Assembly: GCA_002753095.1 (NCBI GenBank)
Contig: PDZU01000006.1
Coordinates: forward strand, 1-64,000
DNA: 64,000 nt
DNA from: Magnetococcales bacterium
GTDB taxonomy: Bacteria; Pseudomonadota; Magnetococcia; Magnetococcales; Magnetaquicoccaceae
Direction of reading: 5' to 3'
In this document: positions 18,101-27,097 of the stretch, piece after piece
Position numbering within the stretch: the first letter of the stretch is position 1
How the letters are laid out: each line of letters starts with the position of its first letter
Made by a program: the position numbers and the translations under genes
Notes under the pieces: generated by a model
Database searches by the model: none
The model's input: the letters and a program-made list of their open reading frames with translations, nothing else
What the model was told of the DNA's origin: nothing

Positions 18101-18781
18101 TCACATCTTAATCTGCCACAACAGTTGGTAAAGCGGGGCCAACAACAGGAAATCTTTTTGCAAAGTGCTCGCCAGTTGCGGACCAAAAAGCGGAGGGGAG
18201 AGGGGTTCAAAACGGTGCATAAAGAGAGTCTTGCGCGCATGCCAGTGCTGCAACTCTGCCGACAGATTCGGGTTGAGGGGTTTTTTATAGGTATCCCCTC
18301 CAACACTGAATCGGTCGGATTGCTGAGGGATGACCTGCTGCAAAAAGGTGTGCGGATCTTCCTCAAGGTAGTCACGAAAGCGATCCATGGTAGCACGGCT
18401 GGCGGCATAGAGTCCCATGCCGTAGTGGGCCTGGCTGGGGCTGATGCCAAAAAAGAAGGCAGGAGCATCCTGCCAATTTTTATTGGGTCGCTTGAAGGTA
18501 AGCCAAACACTGGCCCGATAGGGAGATTTATCTTTGGAGAAGCGGATATCGCGATGAATGCGGGAGAGCGTTTTGCCGATGGCGGGCCGTGTTTCCAGCT
18601 CTGGATCGATGCTGAGCATCTCCTCGCTCAGGGCAAGAACCAGTTCACACATGGGCTCCAACAGGTACTGCTGATAGCGCGGGCGCTGCGCATCAAACCA
18701 CTCTTTGTTGTTGTTCTGCTCCAGTTCCTGCAGAAAGGTAAAGCTCTCCTGGCTTAAACCATCAAAAGGGGATGGGCTCAT
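18101..18781 (-). CDS. DUF2461 family protein
   Basis: The 226-residue product shows the family features FTFLQELEQNNNKEWF near the N-terminus, then RIHRDIRFSKDKSPY and FFGISPSQAHYGMGLY. These match the DUF2461/TIGR02453 family, whose function is unknown to me. The start ATG 18781 overlaps the stop of the methyltransferase gene by four bases (ATGA), so the two are translationally coupled. No signal peptide; cytoplasmic. Confidence 0.85.
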   Translation of the reverse strand: MSPSPFDGLSQESFTFLQELEQNNNKEWFDAQRPRYQQYLLEPMCELVLALSEEMLSIDPELETRPAIGKTLSRIHRDIRFSKDKSPYRASVWLTFKRPNKNWQDAPAFFFGISPSQAHYGMGLYAASRATMDRFRDYLEEDPHTFLQQVIPQQSDRFSVGGDTYKKPLNPNLSAELQHWHARKTLFMHRFEPLSPPLFGPQLASTLQKDFLLLAPLYQLLWQIKM

Positions 18782-19413
18782 GACTGAGCCTCCTGCACTG
18801 GGCGGGCGTTCAGCCAATAGTGGCAACCGTGCAAACGTTGGCCTTGGGCAGTGATTTGCCACCCTTGGGCCAAGAGCAGTTGGCGCAGTTTGGCGGGCAG
18901 GATGCGCTCATCTTCCGGGGGACCGGCTTGGCGTCCGGGTTCTCGTTCCGGGCAGTGGACAATTTCGCCCCAATCGAGAACGATCAGCAGGCCATTGGGG
19001 CGCAGGATGCGTTGCATCTCCTGCAGCGCAGCCAGGACAGGCACCTCGTGCAGGGTAAAAGCGATCAATACGGCATCACAACACGCGGCGGGCAGCGCCG
19101 TCTGCAACAGATCAGCGGGATGAATGGTCAGGTTGCTTTGGGCCGGGAAGCGTTCACGCAGCATGGAGAGCATCACCTCCTGCAGTTCGACAGCGATAAT
19201 TTCGCCCGTTGCACCGACCGCCTGCAACAAAGCGTGGGTAAAAAATCCGACCCCGCACCCCAGATCGGCAACCCGCATGCCCGCCTGAATGCCCATTTCA
19301 TGGAGGAGGGGCAGGGGATCATCAATCAGGCGTCTTTTGGGATCCAACAGGTTGGCGGCCTTGGCGGCATCAAAACGATGTTTGGGGAGGTGATCATGAA
19401 GGGGATGGGTCAT
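18778..19413 (-). CDS. Class I SAM-dependent methyltransferase
   Basis: The 211-residue protein has the SAM-binding motif I VADLGCGVGFFT, the acidic residue of motif II in IIAVELQ and a later LRPNGLLIVLDW strand, as in type-11 methyltransferases of the UbiE/COQ5 kind. The substrate is not evident. Start ATG 19413 has AGGAG nine bases upstream; a TTG six codons earlier is less likely. It is the first gene of the minus-strand trio with the DUF2461 protein and the hydrolase. Confidence 0.85.
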   Translation of the reverse strand: MTHPLHDHLPKHRFDAAKAANLLDPKRRLIDDPLPLLHEMGIQAGMRVADLGCGVGFFTHALLQAVGATGEIIAVELQEVMLSMLRERFPAQSNLTIHPADLLQTALPAACCDAVLIAFTLHEVPVLAALQEMQRILRPNGLLIVLDWGEIVHCPEREPGRQAGPPEDERILPAKLRQLLLAQGWQITAQGQRLHGCHYWLNARPVQEAQS

Positions 19414-19894
19414 GACTGAATGCTCCTGCAAGAGGCCAGAGGTGAAAATCAGGACGCAGTATAGCAGAATTGGGCCTTGGCAAAAGCAGGCAATGATGCC
19501 TGGGCAGGAGGTTATTTGTATCTTGTTCTTCAGGCTTTCGATAAACTTGAACTTAATCAGCAGAGCATGGACAATTTTATTATTTTTATAATTTATCTAT
19601 AATTATTTTTTTGATTATGTGTTCTTATTATCATTTAATATATTGAATTAAATTATTATAATGCGGACAAAAAGTTGCCTTGTTTGGAACGCATGATTGA
19701 TGCGTGCAACAAACGGCAGGTCTTTATGTGGCTGCTTTAGATAATTCAAGCGCCAACTGTAGAGAATATGCATAAAAACATTGCCGTTGTCGGCTAGCAA
19801 CACAATAATAAACAATGACTTACCGCAGCAAGCATAAGTTATTGTTAGATAAATCATTGTTAAACGGTTATTCTTTCTTTAAGGTTGAGTAAAA
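19414..19894. other. A+T-rich intergenic region, 481 bases
   Basis: Very A+T-rich from about 19550. A 69-codon minus-strand frame (19648-19857) resembles nothing I recognise and is probably chance. The region likely carries divergent promoters for the methyltransferase and the FkbM-type gene and marks the edge of an atypical island. Confidence 0.5.
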
Positions 19895-21478
19895 ATGTCT
19901 CTTAAGGATAATACTGAAAGTAGTGCGCGCTCGTTTGAATCGTCTCTGTATAAAACTGGGGTCCAGTTGTTGTATAGCAACCAACCTGCTGATGCAGCCC
20001 TTCTACTGCGCAGAGTCGTGAATACTCCCGATATTGATCCAATGTGTCACTTGTTTTATGGCAGGGCTCTTCGTCAGATTAATAATTTAAATTATGCACG
20101 AAACAAATATAATAATCTTAGTCAATTGTACAAAGATTGCAGGATAGCAGGAAACAAACCGGCAACAAAATCGTCTCCAATTATTATGACTGATCTTATC
20201 GCACTACAACAAAAAACGCCTTTTCTGATTTTTGGCGATGACAAATATGCGAATGATATTGAACGCCTATTGATTAAATTTAAGCGAGTAGACAATTATG
20301 CAGGAAGGATTACACGCAACTCCTTTTCTCAGTATAAAGAAGAAATGTTTCATAATCGCTATGTTATCGTTGCTGGTAGTTTATGGGCTGATGATGTTGA
20401 TTTCCTTGTGGCCAATGGCGTGCAATATGAAAATATTATTATTTTTATAATGCCAGTGGGAAATGTTTGGGGGTATCACAACGTTTTTATTAACGATCTT
20501 GATCTTCTTCGCGTTTCAGATGATGGTAATTCATGGGAGATATCGTTGAGCGATTTTCATGCTCTCTTCCTACGTCGGAAGGAGGCCATGTCTGGTTTAT
20601 CACCGTTAAATGCTAATCAACAGGGCAATGATTCTGTATCCATTACTATTTACAAGAAAGATATTGTCAATAAAAGTATTTCAGACCAATTTGTAAATGA
20701 TCAGGTCGTTTATGCTACACGTGTTTTTGATAGGGATGGTTTTTACTCAAGCTATCATGACGCCATGAAGTCAAATCAAAACAACTCCAGGATTATTGAA
20801 GATCGTTTCTCGAATAAGACAAGTAAAAATTTGTATACCTCATTGTTTAGATATCAATATCATGAAATGATTATGTACTATGCAAATATTTGTTTTCGTA
20901 AATTCCAGTATTCGGACTACGTTGATATTCGTGATGGGGATGTTATAATCAATTGTGGAGTAGAGAATGGCTTTGAGATCCCTTTTTTTGCAGCAATGGT
21001 TGGGCGGACAGGACAAATTCATTGTATTGATCCATTCGGCTTCCAATATCTTGACGATTATGTGAAACCAACTGTTAAATATTTTGATGAGGTGGTTATC
21101 AATCACGAAGTGGCCTTGATGGACTATACTGGTCAGGTGACTTGGAAAATAGCAGGAGAGGATCGCTCCTTCCCATGCGTGACGTTCGAACATTTTGTTG
21201 AATCTATGGGGCTTGATCGTGTAGATTTAATAAAATTGGATCTTGAAGGTACGGAATCGGTGCTGTTGAGAAGCCTTTTGCAAATGTGTAAGAGTTTTCA
21301 GTGTCAGTTGGCTATTTCAATTTACCACAGCATGCAGCAATATTTTGATATTCCGATGTTTTTTATGAATAATTTGGCCGACTATTCTTTCTATCTTGAT
21401 CACTACAGTTTTGGTCGTTACGAAACGATTTTATATGTCATCCCAGAAAGCAGAAAGAGGCAAATCAAGGGAAAATAA
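19895..21478 (+). CDS. FkbM-type methyltransferase with TPR-like N-terminus
   Basis: The 527-residue protein starts at ATG 19895 behind AAGG. Residues 10-90 look like TPR helices (GVQLLYSNQPADAALLLRR). The middle third has a Rossmann-like start (FLIFGDDKYANDIERLL) without a certain family. The C-terminal third (about 340-520) matches FkbM methyltransferases: INCGVENGFEIPFF for SAM binding, then IKLDLEGTE, the family's conserved acidic motif. FkbM enzymes O-methylate sugars or polyketides, so a glycan target is plausible. The gene is far richer in A+T than its neighbours, which suggests horizontal acquisition. Confidence 0.75.
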   Translation: MSLKDNTESSARSFESSLYKTGVQLLYSNQPADAALLLRRVVNTPDIDPMCHLFYGRALRQINNLNYARNKYNNLSQLYKDCRIAGNKPATKSSPIIMTDLIALQQKTPFLIFGDDKYANDIERLLIKFKRVDNYAGRITRNSFSQYKEEMFHNRYVIVAGSLWADDVDFLVANGVQYENIIIFIMPVGNVWGYHNVFINDLDLLRVSDDGNSWEISLSDFHALFLRRKEAMSGLSPLNANQQGNDSVSITIYKKDIVNKSISDQFVNDQVVYATRVFDRDGFYSSYHDAMKSNQNNSRIIEDRFSNKTSKNLYTSLFRYQYHEMIMYYANICFRKFQYSDYVDIRDGDVIINCGVENGFEIPFFAAMVGRTGQIHCIDPFGFQYLDDYVKPTVKYFDEVVINHEVALMDYTGQVTWKIAGEDRSFPCVTFEHFVESMGLDRVDLIKLDLEGTESVLLRSLLQMCKSFQCQLAISIYHSMQQYFDIPMFFMNNLADYSFYLDHYSFGRYETILYVIPESRKRQIKGK

Positions 21479-21851
21479 AGTCACCATTGGCGTGGTCTTT
21501 GCTGCACGAGTCGTACCATTCCCATATTCCCAAATCCAGATTGTATTTATACCAATTTGACGTCCAGATTTGGCAGGATCAGCGACAAAAGGCAGTAATG
21601 GCACCACTTCCCGCACTACGCCAGTTACTTGCTAGTTCGTCGCGTGCCCTCCGACATGACACCGTTGAAAATTTCGTGACACAGAAACTGTCTCAACCCA
21701 ATTGGCCGTATCTCGTTCCGAATGTGCCATAGAACACACTGGAAGGAAACACCCAATGCGTGTATCTGCGGCGAATCTGGTGGCATTTCGTATACCGACA
21801 AGATACACTGACCGCGTGTTCCTGCTTGTTTCCGTCATAGGTGGCCCAGCC
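21479..21851. other. Intergenic region, 373 bases
   Basis: No supported gene. The Rpn reading frame stays open leftwards to about 21702, but that part has no family similarity and no ribosome site, so it is treated as leader. Confidence 0.5.
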
Positions 21852-22775
21852 ATGAAATTCATTGATCCACGCATTGACTTTGCCTTCAAAAAAATCTTCG
21901 GCAGCGAAAGTGCCAAGGATGTGCTGGTCAGTTTCCTGGAAAGTCTCCTGGGACTGGAGGGGGAACGGTGCATTGCCGAGTTGACCATCCTGGACCCGTT
22001 TCTGGCACCGAAGATTCGCGCACTGAAAGATTCCATTCTGGATGTCAAATGTCGGGACCGTCGAGGGGTCACCTACATCGTGGAGATGCAGGTACAGAAG
22101 GTGGCCGCCTTTCTGAAGCGGATTCAATATAACGCCGCCAAGGCGTATGCGCACCAGATTGAGCGTGGCGAGGAGTATCCAAAGCTCAATCAGGTGATCA
22201 CCATCACCATTACCGATTTTGTTTTGTTCAGTGGTTTTGCCCACTGTGTTTCGCGCCACGAATCACGGGAGACCCTCACCGGACACTCCTACCTGCAGGA
22301 TATTCTCCACTTTTTCGTTGAACTGCCAAAGTTCACCAAGCCGCTGGATGCGCTGGATGGCATTCTCGACCAGTGGATCTATTTCATCAAGTATGCCGGA
22401 TCCTTGCAGGAGGTGCCTGAAGAACTGAACGCGGCACCGTTTCGCCACGCCTTCGAGATGGCCAGGGTAGCCAATATGACGGCAGAGGAGCTGGAAATGT
22501 ATGACAAGGCCGGCATTGCCATCGCGGATGCACGGGGTGCCGTTGAACTGGCGCGCGAGGAGGCTCTGCGGGAGGGTGAGCAGAAAGGCATCCAGATCGG
22601 TGAGCAAAGAAGAGAAGCGGCTGTTCTGACCCGGCAACTCCAGCGCCGTTTTGGCAACTTGCCTCCATGGGCCAGCCAGAAAATAGCCGACGCCGACCTA
22701 GCCACTTTGGAGGAGTGGAGTCTCCGCATTCTGGACACACCGACGTTAGAGCGCGCGCTGGCGGACCCGGCGTAA
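21852..22775 (+). CDS. Rpn-family PD-(D/E)XK nuclease/putative transposase
   Basis: The 307-residue protein begins with the family hallmark IDPRIDFAFKKIFG. It continues with a nuclease core ending in VEMQVQ (the E-x-Q of the PD-(D/E)XK fold) and has a Glu/Arg-rich C-terminal helix. These proteins are annotated as Rpn/PDDEXK transposases. In E. coli, Rpn proteins promote RecA-independent recombination and are DNA nucleases. ATG 21852 has AGGTGG upstream and gives the canonical start. The gene often occurs in many copies per genome, which fits a mobile or selfish element. The G+C content is normal, unlike the FkbM-type gene before it. Confidence 0.85.
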   Translation: MKFIDPRIDFAFKKIFGSESAKDVLVSFLESLLGLEGERCIAELTILDPFLAPKIRALKDSILDVKCRDRRGVTYIVEMQVQKVAAFLKRIQYNAAKAYAHQIERGEEYPKLNQVITITITDFVLFSGFAHCVSRHESRETLTGHSYLQDILHFFVELPKFTKPLDALDGILDQWIYFIKYAGSLQEVPEELNAAPFRHAFEMARVANMTAEELEMYDKAGIAIADARGAVELAREEALREGEQKGIQIGEQRREAAVLTRQLQRRFGNLPPWASQKIADADLATLEEWSLRILDTPTLERALADPA

Positions 22776-22928
22776 AGGTGGTGGAGAAGCTGCATCCCGC
22801 CAACCGCTGCGCTGCCGTCGCACACCAAAAAGCCGAACAAGACTCCTGCACCAAATTGTGCAACACCTTGCGCTCCCGCTTCTGAGCAATCAGTTGACGG
22901 TCGGCATTTTGGTGCGCCGTATATCTAT

Positions 22929-23228
22929 TCAGGCAGCAGTACCGTCGTCAGCCAGACGGCTTTTCCACATTTCGGCGGGCAGATTTTCCTTGTTGCGGTT
23001 GCATTCTTGACAGGCGGGAACACAGTTGCTGCGCGTGGATTGTCCACCACGCACAATGGGAATTTTGTGATCCATGGTCAATTGACTGGGATGCACCCGT
23101 TTGCCACAGTAGCTGCAACTCCCCCGTGCCAGGCAGTTTTTCCACCAAGCACTCTGTTTGAGCACCTTGGCCTTGCGCCGTTCACGGGCCATGCTCTCAT
23201 CATCAACCGGGATAAATAACGCATCCAT
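22929..23228 (-). CDS. HNH endonuclease
   Basis: The 99-residue protein has the HNH core: CSYCGK, then MDHKIPIVRGG with the catalytic His, then the NCVPACQECNRNK segment that supplies the Asn and the second Cys pair for a structural zinc. ATG 23228 has AGGG upstream; a GTG at 23234 is an alternative start. It lies downstream of, and on the same strand as, glnE, nine bases after that start would end, and converges with the Rpn gene. The role (restriction, mobile element or repair) cannot be told. Confidence 0.85.
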   Translation of the reverse strand: MDALFIPVDDESMARERRKAKVLKQSAWWKNCLARGSCSYCGKRVHPSQLTMDHKIPIVRGGQSTRSNCVPACQECNRNKENLPAEMWKSRLADDGTAA

Positions 23229-23237
23229 GGTCACACC

Positions 23238-26200
23238 CTAAACCGACGGGAGCAGGGGGGAGGTACCCGACAAATAGGATAGTACAATGGGCAGGGAACG
23301 ATCCATTAAACCGTGCAGTTTTGCAACCACATCCTCCCCTTCCGGCAAGTCGCATAAACGGCGCAACTGCTCTCGCACCACTGGACTGGGACCAATGCGA
23401 TTTTCGGAACGGCCATGCAACAGGCGTAAACGGTTTTCGACCAGACGCAAGAAGCTGTACACCTCTTCCAGGGTGTTGTGCTCCTCGTGACGAATCAGAC
23501 CCGCCTGTTGACAGGCCCGCAAGGCTCTGGCCGTGTTGCTCTGCACGATGCCGGGATGGTCCGCCGCAAAACTGAGCAGCAAAAATTGGCTCATGAACTC
23601 AATGTCTACAATACCTCCCCGGCTCTGCTTGATGTCAATCCAGCCAGCAGGGGGGCTCTTCTCGCCCAGCATGCGCGCACGCATATGGGCAACCTCGCGG
23701 CGCACATCCTCCACCGCCCGCCGTCGGCAGATGATGGCATGCATCCCCTGGCGGACCTGCTCGGCCAACTCAGGATCACCCGCCACCACCCGTGCCCGTG
23801 TCAACGCCTGATGTTCCCAGGTCCACGCATCCTCGCGCTGATAGTGCAAAAAAGCACTCAACGAACTGACCAAAGCCCCCGAATTGCCAGAAGGACGCAA
23901 GCGCATATCCAGTTCATACAACTTGCCGGTACGGGTCAACGTGGTGATGCCATTGATGATGCGCTGACCCAAGCGGCTAAAAAACGGGCCGATCCCCAAT
24001 GGGGCAGTGCCAGAGGTCTGGACAATCTCCCCCGGATCACCATGCAGGAAAATCAGATCCAGGTCGGAGGCATAGTTCAACTCCCGCCCCCCCAACTTGC
24101 CCATGGCCACAATCACAAAAGGCAGGCATGGTTCACCATGCCGTTCGATCAACTCCAAATAGGCATCTTCCATGACCCGCGCCAAAATCACCTCTGCCAA
24201 TCCCGACAAACCTGCCATCACCTCTGGCGGTTCGGCTGCCTGGGAAAGATCGCGTACCCCCATGCGCAACGTTTCACTGTTCTTGAATTCGCGCATGATA
24301 TTGATACGTTGTTCCCGAACGACCTCGTCACGCAACAGGATCTCCAGGTCATGGGCCATCTCGGCCCGACTGCGGTAATGTTGAAAAAAATCCCTGGCCA
24401 CCAGATGGTCCATCAACTCCGGGTGACGCATGAAAAATTGCGACAACAACACCGAACTGCCAAAAAGACGCGTCAGCAGTTTCAACACCGGGGGATTTTC
24501 CAACAATAAAGCCAGATAACTGACCCGATGCCCCAACCCGTTCAAGAAACTCTCCACATGGCGCAGCGCCATGTCTGGATCGGGGGCAGTCAAAATTTCT
24601 CCCAACCAGGGGGCGCCAATCCGTTTGTACCAACGCCGGGTCGGTTCGGTCATCTCGCGACGGGGCCCCTCACGCAAGATCTCCATACTCTGCAAAGCCC
24701 GCTCTGGATCCAGAAAACCCGCCTCATGCAGGCGCGGCACGGCTTGCGGATTCTCTGCGCTGCTGCCCAACAGAGACTCCAGCAATGGATGACGGGCCAT
24801 GCCCTCCTGCTGTTTTTCCGCTTCATAAAAAAGGCTCTGATAAAGCGCGTGTACCTGCTGCGTTACCGCCTGAAAACGGGCCTGCAACTCGGTACCGCTC
24901 TGTAGTCCCATGCGACGGCTTAACCGTTCGAAGGCCAGAGGATCCTCCGGTACAGAGTGCAACTGTTGATCGTGTTTCAACTGTAAACGGTGCTCCAGGG
25001 TGCGCAAAAACTGGTAAGCCTGACTCAAGAATTGCTGATCCTCTTCCTGAATCAACGCACAGTCGCGCAAAGCCTGCAGGGCAGGCAACGTCTCCCGCTG
25101 GCGTACAGCCGGATTTTTGCCACCATGAATCAACTGTTGCGATTGCACAAAAAATTCAATCTCTCGAATCCCACCGTAACCCAGTTTCACGTTGCGGCGG
25201 TAGTCGTCGGCCAATACCATTTTATGGTCGATGCGCCGTTTCATCTCCCGAATCGCTTCCAGGGCGGCAAAATCCAGATAACGCCGAAAAATAAAGGGTT
25301 GCAAGTCTTTTAAAAAGCTCTCACCCAAAGACAAATCGCCAGCAACCGGACGGGCCTTGATCATCGCTGCCCGTTCCCAGGTTTGCCCCCACGCCTCGTA
25401 ATAGATCTCTGCCGAACGGCACGAGATGACCAGATCTCCCCCTTCGCCCTCCGGTCGCAGGCGCAGATCTACCCGGAAAGCATGCCCCTCTGCCGTGGAT
25501 TCGCTCAGCAGGCGGATAAAATCCCGACCCAGGCGGTGGTAAAACTCCTTGATCGGCAGTGTGCAACTTCCCTCCACCTCGCCGATTCCGGCATCAAACA
25601 GATAAATCAGATCAACATCTGACGAAAAATTCAGCTCCCGCGCACCCAGCTTGCCCATGCCTAAAATGACAAACCGGGCAACCTGCTGCTCACCCGTCTG
25701 GGTGTGGATCAGCGGTTGGCCGTATCGACTGGCCAGCGAACGGTTCAACCATTGATACCCCGCTTCCAGACACCCCTCCGCCAGCATGGTGATCTGCTGC
25801 ACCACCTCCAACAAGGTGCTTTCACCGCTCAGATCCCTGGCGCCAATATGAAAATACCAACGATGTTTGTGGGTGCGAATCAGGCGGGCCGCATCTTGCC
25901 AAGTGTTAACCGTTTGCAGGGTCTGCAACAACGCCTGATTCGCCTCTGCCAAGGCCAGCGGACCATCCATGGCCAACGCCAGGGCCTCCGGCCAACGCCG
26001 CAACACCTTGCCCAGGTAGGGACTGTTACCCAAAGCCAACAACAAACGCCGTGCCCGCTTTTCCTGCTGCAACCACTGCAACAACAGGGGGGCATGGGCC
26101 GGGGAACGCTCCAGAAGTTCCAGCAAACAGGGGGCAATGCTGTCTGGATCGGCGGTAGCAACGGCAACCTGCTGCCAAAAAGCTACCTGCTCGGAGGATA

Positions 26201-26243
26201 CCTCCGCAAAGGGAGTCATGGCTTGACTGAGTTGAGCGAACAT
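23238..26243 (-). CDS. glnE: Bifunctional glutamine synthetase adenylyltransferase/deadenylase
   Basis: The 1001-residue protein has two nucleotidyltransferase domains with the family signatures. The N-terminal one is GMGKLGARELNFSSDVDLIY and the C-terminal one is AMGKLGGRELNYASDLDLIF. Each carries the catalytic Asp pair (DVDLI, DLDLI). GlnE attaches AMP to glutamine synthetase in nitrogen excess and removes it in limitation, under control of PII (GlnB). The length is slightly above the usual 950 residues. ATG 26243 is the only sensible start. pdxJ is divergent with about 120 bases between. Confidence 0.97.
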   Translation of the reverse strand: MFAQLSQAMTPFAEVSSEQVAFWQQVAVATADPDSIAPCLLELLERSPAHAPLLLQWLQQEKRARRLLLALGNSPYLGKVLRRWPEALALAMDGPLALAEANQALLQTLQTVNTWQDAARLIRTHKHRWYFHIGARDLSGESTLLEVVQQITMLAEGCLEAGYQWLNRSLASRYGQPLIHTQTGEQQVARFVILGMGKLGARELNFSSDVDLIYLFDAGIGEVEGSCTLPIKEFYHRLGRDFIRLLSESTAEGHAFRVDLRLRPEGEGGDLVISCRSAEIYYEAWGQTWERAAMIKARPVAGDLSLGESFLKDLQPFIFRRYLDFAALEAIREMKRRIDHKMVLADDYRRNVKLGYGGIREIEFFVQSQQLIHGGKNPAVRQRETLPALQALRDCALIQEEDQQFLSQAYQFLRTLEHRLQLKHDQQLHSVPEDPLAFERLSRRMGLQSGTELQARFQAVTQQVHALYQSLFYEAEKQQEGMARHPLLESLLGSSAENPQAVPRLHEAGFLDPERALQSMEILREGPRREMTEPTRRWYKRIGAPWLGEILTAPDPDMALRHVESFLNGLGHRVSYLALLLENPPVLKLLTRLFGSSVLLSQFFMRHPELMDHLVARDFFQHYRSRAEMAHDLEILLRDEVVREQRINIMREFKNSETLRMGVRDLSQAAEPPEVMAGLSGLAEVILARVMEDAYLELIERHGEPCLPFVIVAMGKLGGRELNYASDLDLIFLHGDPGEIVQTSGTAPLGIGPFFSRLGQRIINGITTLTRTGKLYELDMRLRPSGNSGALVSSLSAFLHYQREDAWTWEHQALTRARVVAGDPELAEQVRQGMHAIICRRRAVEDVRREVAHMRARMLGEKSPPAGWIDIKQSRGGIVDIEFMSQFLLLSFAADHPGIVQSNTARALRACQQAGLIRHEEHNTLEEVYSFLRLVENRLRLLHGRSENRIGPSPVVREQLRRLCDLPEGEDVVAKLHGLMDRSLPIVLSYLSGTSPLLPSV

Positions 26244-26362
26244 GAAAACAACACTTCCCGCAAAGAGGGTTTATGCGTGCATTATATCCTGTCCATCACG
26301 ACAATGATATTTTATACTCGACGCATGTCGGACCGAGTATAGCAAGTTACAGTGGAGGAACC

Positions 26363-27097
26363 ATGATCAAATTGGGCGTCAACATCGACCACGTGGCAAC
26401 GATCCGTCAGGCACGGGCCGGTATCTCTCCCGACCCGGTGGCCGCCGCCCTGGCCGCCGAACGCGGTGGCGCCGACGGCATCACAGCACATTTACGGGAA
26501 GATCGACGCCATGTCCAGGAGCGGGATATTCGTCTGTTGCAGGAGATGGTGCAGACCAAGCTCAACCTGGAGATGGCTGTTACCCCGGAAATGATTGATT
26601 TTGCCTGCGAACACAAACCGGCTGACTGTTGCCTTGTACCAGAAAAACGCAAGGAAGTCACTACGGAAGGAGGGCTGAATGTGGCCGATCATCTGGAGCG
26701 CATCCAGGCGGCAGTGCGGCAGTTGGGACGGGCCGATGTTCGCGTCTCACTGTTCATCGACCCGGACAGTGATCAGGTCCATGCGGCGGCCAGCAGCAGG
26801 GCCCCGGTGATCGAACTGCATACCGGTCGCTTTGTAACCGCCAAGAGTCCGCAACAACGCAAGAAGGAGTGGGAAAAAATTTGGCAGGCCGCCGCCCTGG
26901 GCCAGGAACTGGGCCTGATCGTCCATGCCGGACACGGCCTGGATTATCACAATGTGCAGGAGATCGCTGCCATCCCAGGTATCCAGGAGCTGAATATCGG
27001 CCATGCCATCGTGGCCCGCGCTGTCTTTTCCGGCATGGAAGAGGCGGTACGCGACATGAAACGGTTGATGCGCGAGGCCGCCAGCAGTGGTGGATGA
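26363..27097 (+). CDS. pdxJ: Pyridoxine 5'-phosphate synthase
   Basis: The 244-residue protein condenses 3-amino-2-oxopropyl phosphate with 1-deoxy-D-xylulose 5-phosphate to give pyridoxine 5'-phosphate, the last ring-forming step of the DXP-dependent vitamin B6 pathway. Family motifs are [15 protein letters not shown] at the N-terminus, [15 protein letters not shown], and [12 protein letters not shown] near the end. Start ATG 26363 has a strong GGAGG five bases away; the frame extends to 26273 but the extra part is not PdxJ-like. The gene overlaps the following secretion ATPase by 11 bases, so the two are cotranscribed. Confidence 0.97.
   Translation: MIKLGVNIDHVATIRQARAGISPDPVAAALAAERGGADGITAHLREDRRHVQERDIRLLQEMVQTKLNLEMAVTPEMIDFACEHKPADCCLVPEKRKEVTTEGGLNVADHLERIQAAVRQLGRADVRVSLFIDPDSDQVHAAASSRAPVIELHTGRFVTAKSPQQRKKEWEKIWQAAALGQELGLIVHAGHGLDYHNVQEIAAIPGIQELNIGHAIVARAVFSGMEEAVRDMKRLMREAASSGG

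Noticed and set aside
19648..19857. 69-codon minus-strand frame in A+T-rich DNA
   Set aside because: Hydrophobic content only reflects A+T richness; nothing recognisable.
23478..24509. 343-codon plus-strand frame
   Set aside because: It is the shadow of glnE on the opposite strand.
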